A stretch of DNA of 64,000 nt from Gammaproteobacteria bacterium (lineage in GTDB: Bacteria > Pseudomonadota > Gammaproteobacteria > Burkholderiales > Thiobacillaceae): assembly GCA_018820765.1 (NCBI GenBank), contig JAHJNN010000017.1, positions 310,001-374,000 of the forward strand, given 5' to 3'. The notes below the pieces were generated by a model, which saw only the letters and a list, made by a program, of their open reading frames with translations, searched no databases and had not been told where the DNA came from. Position numbers and translations under genes: made by a program. The stretch's first letter is position 1. Each line of letters begins with the position of its first letter. Positions 9,690 to 18,894 of the stretch are shown here, in pieces.

Positions 9690-10769
9690 ATGCTCAAGCA
9701 AACTCCGCTCAACGCCACCCACCGCGAACTCGGCGCCAAGATGGTCGATTTCGGCGGTTGGGACATGCCGGTCAACTACGGCTCGCAGATCGAGGAACAC
9801 CACACCGTGCGTTCCGGTTGCGGCCTGTTCGACGTTTCCCACATGCTGCCGCTCGACATCAAGGGCGCCAACGCACGCGCCTTCCTGCGCCGGCTGGTGG
9901 CCAACAACATCGACAAGCTGCAGGTGTCCGGCAAGGCGCTGTATTCGTGCATGCTGAACGAAGCCGGCGGCGTCATCGACGACCTGATCATCTATTTCAT
10001 GGACGAATCCTGGTTCCGCCTGGTGGTCAACGCCGGCACCGCGGAAAAGGACCTCGCCTGGATGGAAAAAATGAACGCCGACTGGGGTATGGGCCTCGCC
10101 CTCACGCCGCGCCGCGATCTCGCGATGATCGCGATCCAGGGCCCCAACGCCACGCAGGCGCTGAACGAGGCACTGCCCGGCGTCGACCAGATCACCGCGA
10201 ATCTGAAGCCTTTCAACGCCGCCGCCATGGGCGAGATGTTCATCGCCCGCACCGGCTACACCGGCGAGGACGGCTTCGAGGTGATGGTGCTGGCGAAGTC
10301 CGCGCCCTTTTTCTGGAAGGCGCTGATGGAAGCCGGCGGCAAGCCGATCGGGCTGGGCGCACGCGATACCCTGCGGCTGGAAGCCGGGATGAATCTCTAC
10401 GGCCAGGACATGGACGAAACCACCAGCCCGCTGGAATCCGGCCTCGCCTGGACGGTGGATTTGAAAACCGAACGCGACTTCGTCGGCCGCGCCGCACTGG
10501 AAAAGAGCGAAGTGACGAAGCAGCTCGCCGGCCTCGTCCTGCTCGACCGCGGCGTGCTGCGCAGCCACCAGAAAGTCATCACGAAAAACGGCGGCGGCGA
10601 GATCACGTCCGGCACCTTTTCGCCTACGATGCAGCAATCCATCGCGCTCGCCCGCATCCCGCTCGGCATCGCCCCGGGCGAGGAAGTCGAAGTCGAAATC
10701 CGCGACAAGAAACTCCGTGTGAAGGTGGTGAAGTATCCGTTCGTTCGCAACGGCAAGGTATTGATTTAG
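9690..10769 (+). CDS. gcvT: Aminomethyltransferase, T-protein of the glycine cleavage system
   Basis: This 359-residue T-protein transfers the methylene unit of aminomethyl-lipoyl H-protein to tetrahydrofolate and releases ammonia. Sequence is typical from [24 protein letters not shown] to the C-terminal [10 protein letters not shown]. It is the first gene of gcvT-gcvH-gcvPA-tpx-tpx-gcvPB and sits behind the tandem glycine riboswitch. The only upstream purine-rich element, ACAGG (9679-9683), is inside the right terminal repeat of the palindromic element. Confidence 0.96.
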   Translation: MLKQTPLNATHRELGAKMVDFGGWDMPVNYGSQIEEHHTVRSGCGLFDVSHMLPLDIKGANARAFLRRLVANNIDKLQVSGKALYSCMLNEAGGVIDDLIIYFMDESWFRLVVNAGTAEKDLAWMEKMNADWGMGLALTPRRDLAMIAIQGPNATQALNEALPGVDQITANLKPFNAAAMGEMFIARTGYTGEDGFEVMVLAKSAPFFWKALMEAGGKPIGLGARDTLRLEAGMNLYGQDMDETTSPLESGLAWTVDLKTERDFVGRAALEKSEVTKQLAGLVLLDRGVLRSHQKVITKNGGGEITSGTFSPTMQQSIALARIPLGIAPGEEVEVEIRDKKLRVKVVKYPFVRNGKVLI

Positions 10770-10770
10770 T

Positions 10771-10863
10771 AGGGGTCAGGATTCAGGATTCAGGATTCAG
10801 GGAAGGTGCGGCTGCGCCGCGTTTTTCTCCCTGACCCCTGGTCCCTGATCCCTGATCCCTGGA
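10771..10863. repeat. Heptad-arm inverted repeat B (gcvT-gcvH)
   Basis: The left arm is GGGGTCAGG followed by three exact ATTCAGG units (10772-10802). The right arm is CCTGACC, CCTGGTC, CCTGATC, CCTGATC (from 10829). The centre holds a GCGGC-TGC-GCCGC hairpin, as in repeat C. The element starts one base after the gcvT stop codon. Confidence 0.87.
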
Positions 10864-10891
10864 AACCCTAACTAGACCAGGAATACACAAG

Positions 10892-11281
10892 ATGAACATC
10901 CCCGCAGACCTCAAATACACCCCCAGCCACGAATGGGTGCGCGTCGAAGCCGACGGCACGCTGACCGTGGGCATCACCCACCACGCGCAGGACCTGCTCG
11001 GCGACATGGTGTTCGTCGAAAACCCTGCCGCCGGGCGCACCCTCACCAAGGGCGAGGAATGCGCGGTGGTCGAATCGGTGAAGGCCGCGTCTGACGTCTA
11101 CGCCCCGGTCGCGGGCGAAGTCATCGCCGCCAACGGCGACGTCGAGGCCAGCCCCGAGTCGGTGAACAAGGACGCCTATAGCGCGTGGATGTTCAAGATG
11201 AAGCCCGCCAATGCCGGCGACGTCGCCGAACTGCTCGACGCGGCGGCCTACCAGAAGCTGGTCGAGTCGGAAGCGCACTGA
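10892..11281 (+). CDS. gcvH: Glycine cleavage system H-protein
   Basis: This 129-residue H-protein shuttles the aminomethyl group on a lipoyl arm between P-, T- and L-proteins. The lipoylation site is in VESVKAAS, lysine 64, within the usual beta-barrel domain. Length is normal. It is separated from gcvT by 122 bp containing repeat B and from gcvPA by 119 bp containing repeat C. Confidence 0.97.
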   Translation: MNIPADLKYTPSHEWVRVEADGTLTVGITHHAQDLLGDMVFVENPAAGRTLTKGEECAVVESVKAASDVYAPVAGEVIAANGDVEASPESVNKDAYSAWMFKMKPANAGDVAELLDAAAYQKLVESEAH

Positions 11282-11286
11282 GGAGG

Positions 11287-11396
11287 GGGCCAGGATTCAG
11301 GGGTCAGGGGTCAGGGGATGTGCGGCTGCGCCGCGCCTGCCTTGAACCGGGCACTGAATCCTCCCTGAATCCTGATCCCTGAATCCTGACCCCTGA
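11287..11396. repeat. Heptad-arm inverted repeat C (gcvH-gcvPA)
   Basis: The left arm (11288-11318) contains CCAGGATTCAGGGGTCAGG; the right arm (11354-11396) contains CCCTGAATCCTGATCCC and CTGAATCCTGACCCC. The centre again has GCGGC-TGC-GCCGC. About 31 bp of the right arm is identical to the right arms of repeats D and E, 19-20 kb away. The gcvPA start codon follows within five bases, so this arm occupies its ribosome-binding region. Confidence 0.88.
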
Positions 11397-11400
11397 AAAA

Positions 11401-12792
11401 ATGCCCTTCATTCCCCACACTGAAGAAGACGTCTCCGCCATGCTCGGCGCCATCGGCGCCGCCAGTATCGAGACGCTGTTCGACGAAATCCCGCCCGCGC
11501 TGAAGACCGGCAAGCTGAAGGACGTGCCCGACGGCCTGCCGGAAATGGCGGTGGCGCGGCTGATGCAGGAACGCGCGTCGGCCGACGGCTTCTGGTCCAA
11601 CTTCATCGGCGCCGGCGTCTACGAACACCACATCCCGGCAGCGATCTGGCAGATCACCACGCGCGGCGAGTTCTACACCGCCTACACGCCGTATCAGGCC
11701 GAGGCCTCGCAGGGTACGCTGCAGCTGATCTACGAATACCAGACCATGATGACGCGGCTGACCGGGCTCGACGTCTCAAACGCCTCGCTGTACGACGGTG
11801 CCTCGGCGCTGGCCGAAGCGGTGCTGATGGCCGTGCGCTCGCACAAGACCTCGCGCCGCGTGCTGGTGCCGAAGACGGTGCACCCGATCTACCGCCGCGT
11901 GGTGAACACGACTGTCAGGAACCAGGGTATCGAACTGGTCGAGCTCGACTACGACGCCGCCACCGGCCAGACCGTGTTGCCGGCCGATCCCGGCAGCTTC
12001 GCTGGCCTGGTGATCCCGCAGCCCAACTTCTTCGGCGTGCTGGAAGACGTGCACGCCATGGCGGACTGGTCGCACGACAAGGGCGCACTGGCGATCGCGC
12101 TGGTCAACCCGACCACGCTGGCGGTGCTGGAAGCGCCCGGCAAGTGGGGCGGCCAGAATAATCAAATCGTGGGCGCCGACATCGCGGTGGGCGAAGGCCA
12201 GCCGCTGGGCGCGCCGATGGCTTCGGGCGGGCCCTACTTCGGCTTCATGTGCTGCCGCCAGGATTTCGTGCGGCAGATGCCGGGACGCGTCGTCGGCCGC
12301 ACCGTCGACCTCGATGGCAAGCCCGGCTTCACGCTGACCCTGCAGGCGCGCGAACAGCATATCCGCCGCTCCAAGGCCACCTCGAATATCTGCACCAACC
12401 AGGGACTGGTGGTCACCGCGGCGACGCAGTACATGGCGCTGCTGGGACCGCAGGGACTGGCAAAAGTCGCATCAAACAGCCATGCCGGCACCGTGGCGCT
12501 GGCTGAAAAGCTGACGGCGATTCCAGGCGTCACGCGCGCCTTCGCCAATCCCTTTTTCCATGAAGTGGTGCTGAAGCTCAACGACAACGCAAAGGACGTG
12601 CTGCGCGCGCTGCGCGCGCAGGGCATCCTCGGTGGGCTGGATATTTCCGGCTGGTACCCCGAACTCGGGCAGGCGATCCTGGTGTGCGTCACCGAAACCA
12701 AGACCGCCGCCGACCTCGACCACTATGCGCAACATCTGGAGCGCATCCTCTCGAAGCGGCGCGAAGCGCCGCCGTGCGCATACAAGAGTTGA
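11401..12792 (+). CDS. gcvPA: Glycine dehydrogenase (decarboxylating) subunit 1
   Basis: This 463-residue protein is the alpha subunit of the split P-protein, which decarboxylates glycine with PLP and loads the H-protein lipoyl group. The start [19 protein letters not shown] and the [19 protein letters not shown] region are typical. The PLP lysine resides in the GcvPB partner, here 1.1 kb downstream beyond two peroxidase genes. No Shine-Dalgarno site distinct from repeat C is visible before the ATG. Confidence 0.95.
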   Translation: MPFIPHTEEDVSAMLGAIGAASIETLFDEIPPALKTGKLKDVPDGLPEMAVARLMQERASADGFWSNFIGAGVYEHHIPAAIWQITTRGEFYTAYTPYQAEASQGTLQLIYEYQTMMTRLTGLDVSNASLYDGASALAEAVLMAVRSHKTSRRVLVPKTVHPIYRRVVNTTVRNQGIELVELDYDAATGQTVLPADPGSFAGLVIPQPNFFGVLEDVHAMADWSHDKGALAIALVNPTTLAVLEAPGKWGGQNNQIVGADIAVGEGQPLGAPMASGGPYFGFMCCRQDFVRQMPGRVVGRTVDLDGKPGFTLTLQAREQHIRRSKATSNICTNQGLVVTAATQYMALLGPQGLAKVASNSHAGTVALAEKLTAIPGVTRAFANPFFHEVVLKLNDNAKDVLRALRAQGILGGLDISGWYPELGQAILVCVTETKTAADLDHYAQHLERILSKRREAPPCAYKS

Positions 12793-12826
12793 ACCCCACG
12801 CTGTTCAACCCTCAAGGAGCAAGATC

Positions 12827-13327
12827 ATGGCCGACGTTCTGTTCAAAGGCACCCCTTCGCACACCAGCTGCGACCTGCCCAAGGTCGGCAGCCAGGCGCC
12901 TGACTTCAAGCTGACGGCGGGCGACCTCAGCGACGTGTCGCTCGCCGACTTCAAGGGCAAGAAGAAACTCTTGAGCATCGTGCATTCGCTCGACACCGGC
13001 GTCTGCGCGGCCAGCACCAAGCGCTTCAACGATTTCGCCAGGAACCGCGATGACGTGGTGGTGCTGGTGGTGTCCTGCGATCTGCCGTTCGCCCAGGCGC
13101 GCTTCTGCAGCGGCGAGGGGATCGCGAACGTGGTCACGCTGTCGATGATGCGCGATCGCCAGTTCGCCAAGGATTACGGCGTGCTGCTGACCGACAGCCC
13201 GCTCGCCGGCCTCACCGCGCGCTCGACCCTGGTGCTCGACGAGAACGACAAGGTGCTGTACGCGCAGATGGGGCCGGAGCTGACCGTCGAGCCCGACTAC
13301 GAACCCGCGTTCGCCGCCCTGAAGTAA
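12827..13327 (+). CDS. Thiol peroxidase-like peroxiredoxin, diverged copy
   Basis: This 166-residue Tpx-family peroxiredoxin would reduce peroxides using thioredoxin. The peroxidatic cysteine is C60 in HSLDTGVC and the resolving cysteine C94 in PFAQARFC. Compared with the Tpx consensus PSLDTPVC, the leading proline is histidine and the proline two before the cysteine is glycine; an additional C84 is present (VVSCDLPF). Thus it is probably a specialised copy. AAGGAG precedes the ATG at 12827. It lies inside the glycine cleavage operon, 11 bp before a second tpx. Confidence 0.88.
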   Translation: MADVLFKGTPSHTSCDLPKVGSQAPDFKLTAGDLSDVSLADFKGKKKLLSIVHSLDTGVCAASTKRFNDFARNRDDVVVLVVSCDLPFAQARFCSGEGIANVVTLSMMRDRQFAKDYGVLLTDSPLAGLTARSTLVLDENDKVLYAQMGPELTVEPDYEPAFAALK

Positions 13328-13338
13328 GAGACTTCACC

Positions 13339-13839
13339 ATGGCCCAGATCACGCGCTACGGCAGCCCCATCCACACCAACGGCGAACTGCCCGAGGTCGG
13401 CAGCGCCGCACCCGACTTCCGGCTGGTCGACGCCGACCTGAACGACGTGACGCTGGCGAGCTTCAGGGGCAAAAAAAAGCTCTTGAGCATCGTGCCGAGC
13501 CTTGACACGCCGACCTGTTCGCTGTCCACCAAGAAGTTCAACGAGGCGGCCGCCGCGTACCCGAATGCGATGATGCTGATCGTGTCGGCGGACCTACCCT
13601 ACGCGCAGAAGCGTTTCTGCGCGGCGGAAGGCACCGGGCAGGTCATGGCCCTGTCGATGATGCGCAGCCGCCAGTTCGCCCGCGACTACGGCGTGCTGAT
13701 CGTGGACGGGCCGACCGAAGGCATCACCGCGCGCGCCATTGTCGTGATCGACGAAAACAACCGGGTCGTGCACACTGAACTCGTCCCCGAGATCCGCCAG
13801 GAGCCCGACTACGAAGCCGCGCTGGCAGCGCTGAAGTAA
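13339..13839 (+). CDS. tpx: Thiol peroxidase (Tpx)
   Basis: This 166-residue peroxiredoxin has the standard motif PSLDTPTC with peroxidatic C60, catalytic threonine in the TPTC segment, and resolving C94 in PYAQKRFC. It aligns with the preceding gene over its full length without gaps, with conserved core and different ends, so the two arose by tandem duplication. This copy retains the canonical residues and is the better candidate for the housekeeping thiol peroxidase. Confidence 0.93.
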   Translation: MAQITRYGSPIHTNGELPEVGSAAPDFRLVDADLNDVTLASFRGKKKLLSIVPSLDTPTCSLSTKKFNEAAAAYPNAMMLIVSADLPYAQKRFCAAEGTGQVMALSMMRSRQFARDYGVLIVDGPTEGITARAIVVIDENNRVVHTELVPEIRQEPDYEAALAALK

Positions 13840-13884
13840 ACCCGCCACCGCGCAACCTCTCTACACCGACACAAGATTTCAACC

Positions 13885-15336
13885 ATGCTGATATTCGACC
13901 ATTCCCACCCCGGCCGCACCGCTGCCGCCCAATTGCCCGCCGCCAGCGGCAGCCTCGACGATCTGCCCGCCGCGCTCAAGCGCAAGGACGCGCCCGCGCT
14001 GCCCGAAGTCTCCGAGCTCGACGTGGTGCGCCATTACACGCGACTTTCGCAGCTCAACTTCTCCATCGACACGCAGTTCTACCCGCTCGGTTCCTGCACC
14101 ATGAAGTACAACCCGCGCGCGTGCAATTCGCTGGCGATGCTGCCGCAGTTCCTGGCGCGTCATCCGGCGAGCCCGGACGAGACCGGCCAGGGTTTCCTTG
14201 CCAGCATGTTCGAACTGCAGGAAATGCTGAAGGACGTCACCGGCATGGCCGGGGTGTCGATGGCGCCGATGGCGGGCGCGCACGGCGAGTTCGCGGGGGT
14301 GGCGATGATCCGCGCCTACCACGACGCGCGCGGCGACACCGCGCGGCGCGAAATCATCGTGCCGGACGCGGCGCACGGCACCAACCCGGCCACGGCGACG
14401 ATGTGCGGCTACACGGTCAAGGAAATCCCCACCGACGCCACCGGCTCCGTCGACCTCGCTGCGCTGAAAGCCGCGGTCGGCCCGCACACCGCCGGCCTGA
14501 TGCTGACCAATCCGTCGACGCTGGGCGTGTTCGAGAAGACCATCGCCGACATCCAGAAGATCGTCCATGACGCCGGCGGCCTGCTTTACTACGACGGCGC
14601 CAACCTCAATGCCATCCTCGGCAAGGTGCGTCCGGGCGACATGGGCTTCGACGTCATCCACATGAATTTGCACAAGACCTTCTCCACCCCGCACGGCGGC
14701 GGCGGACCGGGCGCGGGCCCGGTGGGCGTGTCGACGCGGCTGTTGCCCTTCATGCCGATTCCGCTGGTGCTGAACGAAAACGGCTTCTACCGCCTGGCGA
14801 CCGAGGCCGACCTGCCGCAGTCGATCGGCCGCATGAGCGCCAACATGGGCAACGCGGGGGTGCTGATGCGCGCCTATATCTACGCGCGCCTGCTGGGCGG
14901 CGAGGGCATGCATCGCGTCGCCGAATACGCCACGCTCAACGCCAACTACCTGATGGCGAAACTGCGCGAGGCCGGCTTCGACCTGGCCTACCCGAGCCGC
15001 CGCGCCAGCCACGAATTCATCGTCACGCTGAAGAAGCTGAAGGACGCCACCGGCGTCTCGGCGATGGACTTCGCCAAGCGCCTGCTCGACTACGGCTACC
15101 ACGCGCCGACCACCTACTTTCCGATGCTGGTGCCGGAGTGCCTCTTGATCGAGCCGACCGAAACCGAAAGCCGCGAAACGCTCGACGGTTTCGTCGCGGC
15201 GATGAAGGCCATCAAGCACGAAGCCGAAACCACGCCCGACCTGGTGAAGGGCGCGCCCTACAGCCTGCCGGTGCGGCGTCTGGACGACGTCAAGGCGGCG
15301 CGCGAACTCGATCTGGCCTACAAGCCCGCCGCATGA
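13885..15336 (+). CDS. gcvPB: Glycine dehydrogenase (decarboxylating) subunit 2
   Basis: This 483-residue protein is the PLP-binding beta subunit of the split P-protein. The Schiff-base lysine is K264 in [16 protein letters not shown], followed by the glycine-rich loop of the family. The N-terminal [13 protein letters not shown] motif is also present. It ends in ATGA, overlapping the start of dgkA by four bases, which joins lipid kinase expression to the glycine operon. Confidence 0.96.
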   Translation: MLIFDHSHPGRTAAAQLPAASGSLDDLPAALKRKDAPALPEVSELDVVRHYTRLSQLNFSIDTQFYPLGSCTMKYNPRACNSLAMLPQFLARHPASPDETGQGFLASMFELQEMLKDVTGMAGVSMAPMAGAHGEFAGVAMIRAYHDARGDTARREIIVPDAAHGTNPATATMCGYTVKEIPTDATGSVDLAALKAAVGPHTAGLMLTNPSTLGVFEKTIADIQKIVHDAGGLLYYDGANLNAILGKVRPGDMGFDVIHMNLHKTFSTPHGGGGPGAGPVGVSTRLLPFMPIPLVLNENGFYRLATEADLPQSIGRMSANMGNAGVLMRAYIYARLLGGEGMHRVAEYATLNANYLMAKLREAGFDLAYPSRRASHEFIVTLKKLKDATGVSAMDFAKRLLDYGYHAPTTYFPMLVPECLLIEPTETESRETLDGFVAAMKAIKHEAETTPDLVKGAPYSLPVRRLDDVKAARELDLAYKPAA

Positions 15337-15854
15337 CCGAGCCCAAGGCTGCGCCCCCTCTCCCCAACCCTGGTGGAACAACTAACCATTCGACTAAGCC
15401 CGCAAGCGGGCAAGTCGCTGGTAATCCCCCGCAAGCGGGGGAACACCCTGAAGGGCATAAAGGGGCAAACGCCACACCCACCCCGACCGAAAGTCCGTTC
15501 AAGGGCAAGACCGGCCTGCAGCGCGTGCTGAACGCGGCGGGCTACTCGTGGGCCGGGCTGACTGCCGCCTTCAGGCACGAGGACGCGTTCCGCCAGGAAG
15601 TGTTTCTCGCGGCGCTGCTGGTTCCGCTCGCGCTCTATCTTGGCGACACCGGTATTGAGCGCGCGCTGATGATCGCCGCGGTGCTCGGCGTGCTGATCGT
15701 CGAACTGCTGAATTCGGCGGTCGAGGCCGCGGTCGACCGGATCTCGCTGGAACACCACCTGCTCATCAAACGCGCCAAGGACATGGGCAGTGCCGCCGTG
15801 ATGATTGCGCTGGTCAACGTCGTGGCCGTGTGGTCGCTGGTGCTGCTGGGGTGA
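15333..15854 (+). CDS. dgkA: Diacylglycerol kinase with an unusual N-terminal extension
   Basis: This 173-residue protein is an integral-membrane diacylglycerol (or undecaprenol) kinase that returns diacylglycerol to phosphatidate. The catalytic domain starts near residue 50 ([20 protein letters not shown]) and has the signature [14 protein letters not shown], then [12 protein letters not shown]. The first 45 residues are Pro/Gly/Thr-rich and are encoded by DNA with two CCCGC-AA-GCGGG hairpins. The native start could be downstream, but the ATGA overlap with gcvPB at 15333 favours this ATG. Confidence 0.9.
   Translation: MTEPKAAPPLPNPGGTTNHSTKPASGQVAGNPPQAGEHPEGHKGANATPTPTESPFKGKTGLQRVLNAAGYSWAGLTAAFRHEDAFRQEVFLAALLVPLALYLGDTGIERALMIAAVLGVLIVELLNSAVEAAVDRISLEHHLLIKRAKDMGSAAVMIALVNVVAVWSLVLLG
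15398..15441. repeat. Two GCAAGC-centred hairpins inside dgkA
   Basis: GCCCGCAAGCGGGC (15398-15411) and CCCCCGCAAGCGGGGG (15426-15441) are perfect palindromes 14 bp apart. They lie within the low-complexity N-terminal extension of dgkA and resemble the hairpin at 4031-4052, suggesting an intergenic-type repeat captured into the reading frame. Confidence 0.55.
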
Positions 15855-15952
15855 GCCGGCCCCGAATCGGCTAATATCGCGTCATTCGCTCAAGTCGGGG
15901 CATAAATAGCCGGTAGAAGGATGGAAGGCGTACCCCTTGTTCTAATGAGCGT

Positions 15953-17425
15953 GTGAATCTCAAAACCGTCTGTCTCCTGCTGAGTCTCGGTCATGCTGGC
16001 GCCGCCGCCGCCCTCGGGCTGGGCGAGTTGGATGTGCGCTCCCGCCTGGGCCAGCCGCTGCATGCCACCGTCACTATTCTGGGCGCCAGTGCGGCGGCCG
16101 CGGCGGACTGTTTCAGCTTGGCGCCCGGCAATAACAGCATCGCCCCGCCCCTGCGGGCACAATTGAGCATCGAGCAGACCGGCGAGCAAACCCTGCTGCA
16201 CATCCGCACCCCGCAAGCCGTTCAGTATCCCATCGCACAGTTTGTACTGGTTTCCGATTGCGGGGGACGCTTGCAACGCGATTACGTGGTCCTGCTCGAC
16301 CCGCCTGAACAGGTCGCGCCCGCGGTCAGTCCGGCCGCAACCGTGCCGACGGCCGCCCCCACGGTTGCGGACAGCACGCCGCGTGAGCCTGTGTCCCAGG
16401 CCCGTCCCAGGCGCGCAGCCCCGCGCGCAAGCTCCGCCCCCCGCCCGCTGCAGCCTGCAGTACCCGTCGCGCGGGCCGCCAAGGTGGACAGCACGCCGCG
16501 GCTGGTGCTGTCCGGCAGGCCGCACACGGCGGACGCACCTTTCGCCCTGCGGCTCGACACCAATCTGCCGGACCTGGCACGTCCCCGCCCCGTGAGCCTG
16601 ACCGCCACCGAACTGTCGGATGAAAACACGGCCCTGTCGCGCAAGCTTGCGCACCTCAAGGCACAGTTGCTTGCGCTCCAGCAACGCAATACCGAGCTTG
16701 AGGCCCGGCGTGCCGCCGCACCCGCCGTCGCCGCGCCGCCCGTTCCGGGGCAGCCTGCGCAATGGCCCCTGTATCTCCTGTTCACCGGCCTGATCGCCGG
16801 CGCCGGCACCCTGGTTGTCTGGTTGCGCCTCAGCCGCCACCCGCCGCCGCTCATCCTCGACGACGCCCCGTGGACGGAGACCCCTGCGATGCCAAAGCCG
16901 GAGGCCGGGGTGGCGCCCCAATCCCAGCCCGAACCGCGGTGGCCTGAAATTGCCCCGCCAACGCTGCAGGAAAGCACCGAGATCAAGGATGACATCCTCG
17001 ACCAGGCGGAAGTCTACATGGCCCACGGCCACGGTGATCTCGCCATGCATCTGCTGCAGGAACATCTGCGCGAGGCGCCGACCGAATCGCCGGTGCCCTG
17101 GCTGCTGCTGCTCGACCTGCTGCATCGCAGCGGGGACGTGGAAGGATACGCGGCGGCCAGCGCCGAATGCCGCCGCCATTTCAACGTCAACCTCACCGGG
17201 CACCCGATCTCGCAGGACAGCGAGCCGAGCCAGGGGCTGGAGGCGTATCCGCACCTGCTCGACAGGCTGGTGGAAGAGTGGAACACGCCCCGCATCGACG
17301 ATTTCTTCAAGGAACTGATCTACGACCAGCGCGGCGGCACGCGTATCGGCTTCGAGCCCGGCGCCTACCGCGACATCCTGCTGCTGCGCGCGATCGCACA
17401 CGAGGCATTGCCGCTCGCCGCCTAG
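15953..17425 (+). CDS. Short FimV/HubP-like membrane protein
   Basis: This 490-residue protein has the FimV N-terminal domain (LGLGELDVRSRLGQPLHATV just after a signal peptide, then a segment ending RDYVVLLDPPE), a Pro/Ala-rich middle, a coiled-coil-like stretch near 220-250, one membrane helix near 268-288 and the C-terminal TPR-like FimV region (near 345-430). FimV proteins act at cell poles with type IV pili and peptidoglycan; most are far longer, so this is a reduced form. I see no LysM motif. The start is GTG at 15953. Its TAG stop lies inside the terminal repeat of a palindromic element. Confidence 0.75.
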   Translation: MNLKTVCLLLSLGHAGAAAALGLGELDVRSRLGQPLHATVTILGASAAAAADCFSLAPGNNSIAPPLRAQLSIEQTGEQTLLHIRTPQAVQYPIAQFVLVSDCGGRLQRDYVVLLDPPEQVAPAVSPAATVPTAAPTVADSTPREPVSQARPRRAAPRASSAPRPLQPAVPVARAAKVDSTPRLVLSGRPHTADAPFALRLDTNLPDLARPRPVSLTATELSDENTALSRKLAHLKAQLLALQQRNTELEARRAAAPAVAAPPVPGQPAQWPLYLLFTGLIAGAGTLVVWLRLSRHPPPLILDDAPWTETPAMPKPEAGVAPQSQPEPRWPEIAPPTLQESTEIKDDILDQAEVYMAHGHGDLAMHLLQEHLREAPTESPVPWLLLLDLLHRSGDVEGYAAASAECRRHFNVNLTGHPISQDSEPSQGLEAYPHLLDRLVEEWNTPRIDDFFKELIYDQRGGTRIGFEPGAYRDILLLRAIAHEALPLAA

Positions 17426-17578
17426 TGTCGTGAATCAGAAATAGGGGAACAACACAAAACGGATGGATTTTTTCGCAGGGCAAGGCGCGGGGGCGACATA
17501 GCCGAGACCATGGCAACGACGAGCAACGCCGCCATGCGGAAAAAAACGCCGTTCGATATTTCTGATTCACGACACTAG
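17422..17578. mobile_element. MITE-like palindromic element after the FimV-like gene
   Basis: A 157-bp element with a perfect 21-bp terminal inverted repeat (17422-17442 and 17558-17578, beginning CTAGTGTCGTGAATCAG). The interior is an imperfect palindrome (CGG..TTTTTTCGCA against TGCGGAAAAAA..CCG) and includes GCAGGGCAAGGCGCGGGG and CGCCATGCGG, closely matching the core of the 9419-9687 element. Both ends carry CTAG. There is no open reading frame and no transposase, so it would need a helper in trans. Confidence 0.82.
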
Positions 17579-17586
17579 CGGCTGCT

Positions 17587-17615
17587 GCGTCACCAAAGCG
17601 TCATCTTCGCTTCAT
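17587..17615 (+). promoter_or_regulatory. Candidate Pho box (three 11-bp repeats)
   Basis: GCGTCAC-CAAA-GCGTCAT-CTTC-GCTTCAT has three 7-bp half-sites at exact 11-bp period, which is the spacing of PhoB sites (consensus CTGTCAT with 4-bp A/T spacers). The half-sites match the consensus at 4-5 of 7 positions. TTTATC at 17619-17624 could be the -10 box. It lies 33 bp upstream of a lipid glycosyltransferase candidate, a sensible Pho target. Confidence 0.45.
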
Positions 17616-17648
17616 CCGTTTATCGCAGAGCATGCGCATGCTCTGCCC

Positions 17649-18881
17649 ATGGATGCAGCCGAATTCACCTGCCAGACCTTGCCGTCGATGCGTCCGCAGT
17701 TACGCATCGCGGTGGTGACCGAAACCTATCCGCCCGAAGTCAACGGTGTGGCGATGACGCTCGGCCGCCTGGTCGACGGGCTGCAGGTACGCAACCACCA
17801 GGTGCAGCTGATTCGTCCGCGCCAGCACGCCGACGACCAGCCGCAGCCCACTGCCACCTTCGGCGAACACCTGCAGCGCGGCATCGCCCTGCCGCGCTAC
17901 GAGGGGCTGAAAATGGGGCTGCCGGCAAAGGGTGCGCTGACCCAGCTGTGGACCCGGCAGCGTCCCGACGTTGTGCAGATCGCCACCGAAGGCCCGCTCG
18001 GCTGGTCGGCACTGGCGGCAGCCAACAAGTTGCGCCTGCCGGTGGCGAGCGACTTCCACACCAATTTCCACAGCTACAGCAGCCACTACGGCTTCGGCCT
18101 GCTGCGCCGCGCCATCGTCGCCTACCTGCGCAAGTTCCACAGCAAGGCCGCCGTCACGCTGGTGCCGACCGATGGCATCCGCCGTGAACTGCTTGGCTAC
18201 GGCTACGAGAACATCGAGATCATCGGCCGCGGCATCGACGCCAAGCTGTTTAACCCTGGCCGCCGCGACCCGTCCCTGCGCGCGCGCTGGGGGGTCAGCG
18301 AGAACGAGACGGTGGCGCTGTATGTGGGGCGCCTGGCCGCCGAAAAGAACCTGGTGCTGGTGTTCCGCGCCTTCGACGCCATGCGCGAGGCCCATCCCGC
18401 CACCCGCCTGGTGCTGGTGGGTGACGGCCCCGAGCGCGCGCTGTGGCAGGCCCGGCGCCCCGACGCCATCTACTGCGGCACCCAGGTCGGCGAGGCGCTC
18501 GCCGCGCATTACGCCTGCGGCGACGTGTTCCTGTTTCCCAGCCTGACCGAGACCTGGGGCAACGTCACCATCGAGGCCATGGCCTCAGGGCTTGCCGTCG
18601 TGGCCTACGATTGCGCCGCCGCCGAGGAAGTCATCCGCCACGGCGAAAACGGTCTCAAGGCGCAGTTGGAGGACGAAGACGCATTCATTGCCCAGGCGGT
18701 GTCGCTGGCCCCGGACACCGCCCAGCAGCGCCGCCTCGGCACAGCGGCAGCCGCGCGTGCCGCGCAGTTGTCGTGGGACGCCATTATCGACAACTTCGAG
18801 CGGGTGCTGCTGCGCCTCGCCCTGCCGGAGCCCGCGGCCGACGTTCAGTTGGACTGGACATCCGTCGCTCCCACCCATTGA
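17649..18881 (+). CDS. GT4-family glycosyltransferase, probable glycolipid synthase
   Basis: This 410-residue GT-B glycosyltransferase resembles diacylglycerol- and mannosyl-type GT4 enzymes. The N-terminal domain starts RIAVVTETYPPEVNGVAMTL; the C-terminal donor domain has VLVGDGPE and the EX7E motif ETWGNVTIE followed by MASGLAVVAYD. No signal or membrane helix is seen, as usual for monotopic lipid glycosyltransferases. The alternative ATG at 17688 would remove 13 residues and also starts cleanly before the fold. The PAP2 phosphatase gene follows 13 bp later. Substrate assignment (diacylglycerol plus a sugar nucleotide) is inferred from that partner and the possible Pho box. Confidence 0.82.
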   Translation: MDAAEFTCQTLPSMRPQLRIAVVTETYPPEVNGVAMTLGRLVDGLQVRNHQVQLIRPRQHADDQPQPTATFGEHLQRGIALPRYEGLKMGLPAKGALTQLWTRQRPDVVQIATEGPLGWSALAAANKLRLPVASDFHTNFHSYSSHYGFGLLRRAIVAYLRKFHSKAAVTLVPTDGIRRELLGYGYENIEIIGRGIDAKLFNPGRRDPSLRARWGVSENETVALYVGRLAAEKNLVLVFRAFDAMREAHPATRLVLVGDGPERALWQARRPDAIYCGTQVGEALAAHYACGDVFLFPSLTETWGNVTIEAMASGLAVVAYDCAAAEEVIRHGENGLKAQLEDEDAFIAQAVSLAPDTAQQRRLGTAAAARAAQLSWDAIIDNFERVLLRLALPEPAADVQLDWTSVAPTH

Positions 18882-18894
18882 CAAGGAGCCCGCC

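Noticed and set aside
10771-11396. Heptad repeats as a CRISPR-like array
   Set aside because: Units are 7 bp without unique spacers, arranged as mirrored arms, and no cas genes are present.
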